Assembly: GCA_900550635.1 (NCBI GenBank)
Contig: URSZ01000107.1
Coordinates: 1-8,281 of the forward strand
Reading direction: 5' to 3'
DNA from: an uncultured Prevotella sp.
GTDB taxonomy: Bacteria; Bacteroidota; Bacteroidia; Bacteroidales; Bacteroidaceae
DNA length: 8,281 nt
In this document: piece by piece, positions 7,184-8,281 of the stretch
Layout of the letters: every line of letters starts with the position of its first letter
How positions within the stretch are numbered: position 1 is the stretch's first letter
Position numbers and translations under genes: made by a program
The notes under the pieces: model-generated
Told to the model about the DNA's origin: nothing
Database searches by the model: none
The model's input: the letters and a program-made list of their open reading frames with translations, nothing else

Positions 7184-7246
7184 AAATTATGTCCGAGAAA
7201 TTTTAAAATATGTGCCTTGTATTTCAAAATATGTCCGACCTTTTTT
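7184..7246. repeat. Array 3: three tandem 21-nt palindromic units
   Basis: Units 7184-7204, 7205-7225 and 7226-7246 have cores TGTCCGAGA, TGTGCCTTG and TGTCCGACC. The middle unit contains the same 19 nt as 30-48, AAATATGTGCCTTGTATTT. The outer units have weaker right arms (AATTTT and TTTTTT), so this array looks more decayed than the other two. It sits between the divergent recO and tRNA-Glu/rpsT units, upstream of both candidate promoters. A TACAAGG at 7164-7170 resembles part of a further unit, but the rest does not match and it is out of register. Confidence 0.88.
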
Positions 7247-7455
7247 CGACCCTTCGTAACCCTATTGTAAATCAAAGCGTTATACATGTCGTTATTTGTC
7301 TGCAAAAAACGCCGGGTTTTAACACTATCCGCACCATGCCGTACGTTTAATCTCCGGCGCCTCGTCCGCACCGCCCGAAACGCCGCACAAACAGGCCGGA
7401 AATTATGCACGAGGCAATAATTTTTAATGACAGGCAAAAAAATTCCGAAATAAAT
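7247..7455. other. Non-coding part of the recO/tRNA-Glu intergenic gap
   Basis: This stretch runs from array 3 to the tRNA-Glu promoter, inside the 466-nt gap without genes between 7069 and 7534. It holds the motif TTTGTCTGCAAAAA (7295-7308) and a weak hairpin AAAAC/GTTTT (7306-7320). I see no convincing gene, small RNA or further promoter. Open frames crossing it lack family features and run into the tRNA promoter on the opposite strand. Confidence 0.6.
7295..7308. other. TTTGTCTGCAAAAA motif, 48 nt from array 3
   Basis: Exact 14-nt match to 119-132, at the same 48-nt distance from the right edge of its array. The intervening bases match only loosely; AAATCA lies 26 nt ahead of the motif here and 27 nt ahead near array 1. 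This suggests a longer, degenerate shared element. Function unknown. Confidence 0.6.
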
Positions 7456-7486
7456 TTTGCCGGTATGGCCGAATGTTGTACTTTTG
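7456..7486 (+). promoter_or_regulatory. Strong Bacteroides-type promoter for tRNA-Glu and rpsT
   Basis: TTTG (7456-7459), a 19-nt spacer and TACTTTTG (7479-7486) match the Bacteroides sigma-ABfr consensus TTTG-N19-21-TAnnTTTG with no mismatch. The expected start is a few bases past 7490, giving a leader of roughly 40 nt before the tRNA at 7535. Confidence 0.8.
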
Positions 7487-7534
7487 CACTCGCAATCGTC
7501 GAAGCAACGTGTTTCTGCGGTTCGCAAACCAGGC

Positions 7535-7606
7535 GGCCGGTTCGTCTATCGGTTAGGACGAGAGATTTTCATTCTCTAAAGAGGAGTTCGACTCTCCTAC
7601 CGGCTA
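7535..7606 (+). tRNA. tRNA-Glu (anticodon TTC)
   Basis: A complete 72-nt cloverleaf. The acceptor GGCCGGT pairs with ACCGGCT, with G1-U72 as a wobble. The D arm is GTCT...GGAC. The anticodon stem AGAGA/TCTCT has loop TTTTCAT with TTC at 7568-7570. The T arm is AGGAG-TTCGACT-CTCCT. The discriminator base is A and CCA is not encoded (CAA follows). It ends 23 nt before rpsT with no terminator between, so it is probably cut from a tRNA-rpsT transcript. Confidence 0.96.
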
Positions 7607-7629
7607 CAATTAAAAGAATAAATACAAAG

Positions 7630-7884
7630 ATGGCAAACCATAAATCATCACTCAAAAGAATACGCCAAACAGCAACACGGCGTCTGCACAACCGTTACTA
7701 TGCCAAGACCATGCGCAACGCTGTGCGTAAACTGAAAGCTACTACCGAGAAAAGCGAGGCCGCAGAAATGCTGCCCAAAGTTCAACACCTTCTCGACAAG
7801 CTGACAAAGATGAACGTAATACACAAGAACAAGGCAGCAAACTTGAAGTCGGCTGTCAGCAAGCACGTTAATTCGTTGCAGTAA
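7630..7884 (+). CDS. rpsT: 30S ribosomal protein S20
   Basis: An 84-aa basic, helical primary-binding protein of the small ribosomal subunit that contacts 16S rRNA. The N-terminus MANHKSSLKRIRQTATRRLHNRYYAKTMR and the helical C-terminus (LDKLTKMNVIHKNKAANLKSAVSKHVN) are classic S20. Length is normal. The start is fixed at 7630 by family identity; a longer in-frame extension would run back through the tRNA. The leader is A-rich (AATAAATACAAAG) without a Shine-Dalgarno, as usual in Bacteroidetes. It is transcribed with tRNA-Glu and ended by the hairpin at 7919-7954. Confidence 0.98.
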   Translation: MANHKSSLKRIRQTATRRLHNRYYAKTMRNAVRKLKATTEKSEAAEMLPKVQHLLDKLTKMNVIHKNKAANLKSAVSKHVNSLQ

Positions 7885-7918
7885 GTTTTTCATACAATTT
7901 GTTTTTAGGTTATTTGAG

Positions 7919-7954
7919 GCGGACTACTCTGTAAAAGGAGATAGCTCGCTTTTT
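7919..7954 (+). terminator. Intrinsic terminator after rpsT
   Basis: GCGGACTACTC (7919-7929) pairs with GAGATAGCTCGC (7938-7949) as an 11-position stem with one mismatch, one G-U pair and one bulged A. The loop is 8 nt (TGTAAAAG) and TTTTT (7950-7954) follows directly. It lies 35 nt past the rpsT stop and separates rpsT from gyrB. Confidence 0.7.
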
Positions 7955-8063
7955 GCATATATACACACCACATACGCACGGCAAGCGGCAACGCATACCA
8001 ATCAAAACAAGCTCATCCGCCCGCACGGAAAGACTGCCACGCAAGCCTGCTTTTTCTACCCAC

Positions 8064-8099
8064 TTTGCAACCGGATTTCAGCTATTTTTAGTATCTTTG
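8064..8099 (+). promoter_or_regulatory. Promoter of gyrB (clear -7, imperfect -33)
   Basis: TATCTTTG (8092-8099) is a perfect TAnnTTTG box 22 nt before the gyrB ATG. The nearest TTTG (8064-8067) is 24 nt away, longer than the usual 19-21, so the -33 assignment is doubtful. No other gyrB promoter is visible in the 237-nt gap after rpsT. Confidence 0.55.
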
Positions 8100-8121
8100 T
8101 AGCTACGAAAATTTAAAACCA

Positions 8122-8281
8122 ATGGACAACATAACTAACAGTGCAGAAAACTATTCCGCAAGTAACATCCAAGTACTCGAAGGGCTCGAGGCGGTACGCA
8201 AACGCCCGGCCATGTATATAGGCGACATAAGCGAAAAAGGACTGCACCACTTGGTTTACGAAACAGTAGACAACTCCATCG
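8122..8281 (+). CDS. gyrB: DNA gyrase subunit B, N-terminal fragment (cut by window edge)
   Basis: The first 53 codons of the ATPase subunit of DNA gyrase, which introduces negative supercoils with GyrA. IQVLEGLEAVRKRPAMYIGD (16-35) and LHHLVYETVDNSI (41-53) are diagnostic of the GHKL ATPase domain. E47 corresponds to the catalytic glutamate and N51 to the magnesium-binding asparagine of GyrB. ParE begins similarly, but this motif set and the rpsT neighbourhood favour GyrB. The start is preceded by an A-rich stretch (AAAATTTAAAACCA) with no Shine-Dalgarno. Truncation is only the window end. Confidence 0.96.
   Translation, partial: MDNITNSAENYSASNIQVLEGLEAVRKRPAMYIGDISEKGLHHLVYETVDNSI

Noticed and set aside
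7184..7246. The arrays as code for heptapeptides of the form [KE][IL]CxxYF
   Set aside because: All nine units are open in one plus-strand frame, but at array 3 no ATG lies between the upstream stop (7157) and the array and a stop follows soon after. Symmetry of the arms fits a DNA or RNA palindrome better than coding.
7156..7527. Minus-strand frame of 123 codons through array 3
   Set aside because: It starts opposite the tRNA-Glu leader, crosses that promoter and the repeats, and resembles no protein family I know.
7405..7629. N-terminal extension of the rpsT frame
   Set aside because: It would translate the tRNA-Glu gene; S20 begins at MANHKSS (7630).

Overview
The window comes from a bacterium of the phylum Bacteroidetes (Bacteroidota), most likely order Bacteroidales. 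The evidence is threefold. Promoters have the Bacteroides-type form TTTG-N19-TAnnTTTG. There is a tRNA-Glu / rpsT / gyrB block. The remaining genes include a DUF3109 protein, a PG_1098-type THUMP-like methyltransferase and a secreted MG2/plug-like protein, all typical of that group. The genus cannot be settled from this sequence.

Layout. A long leftward (minus-strand) block fills 139-7068 and a rightward block starts near 7456. Within the leftward block, a three-gene operon reads from 4611 down to 139: a large secreted protein (844 aa), a secreted VanX/DdpX-type D-Ala-D-Ala dipeptidase 13 nt after it, and a SAM-dependent methyltransferase that overlaps the dipeptidase by 4 nt (ATGA). To its right, and also leftward, lie ung (uracil-DNA glycosylase) with a DUF3109 cysteine-rich protein 43 nt behind it, then recO. 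The rightward block is tRNA-Glu(TTC) and rpsT under one strong promoter, a terminator after rpsT, and the first 53 codons of gyrB, cut by the window edge. Apart from the three-gene operon, most genes are housekeeping: DNA repair (ung, recO), translation (tRNA-Glu, S20) and DNA topology (gyrB).

The most unusual content is between the genes. Three intergenic spaces (8-70, 4724-4786, 7184-7246) each hold exactly three head-to-tail units of 21 nt. Every unit is AT-armed and roughly palindromic, of the form RAAATA-N9-TATTTY. The 9-nt cores fall into a few recurring types: the same 19-nt sequence occurs three times (once inverted) and another occurs twice (inverted) at loci kilobases apart. In two arrays, neighbouring units are inverted copies and can form a hairpin of about 20 bp; one of these ends in a T tract and may end the methyltransferase operon. 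A second motif, TTTGTCTGCAAAAA, lies exactly 48 nt to the right of two of the arrays, and its 10-nt core is present inverted 39 nt from the third. I do not recognise this as a described element. It could be an operator-type protein-binding array, a family of small dispersed repeats, or a modular terminator.
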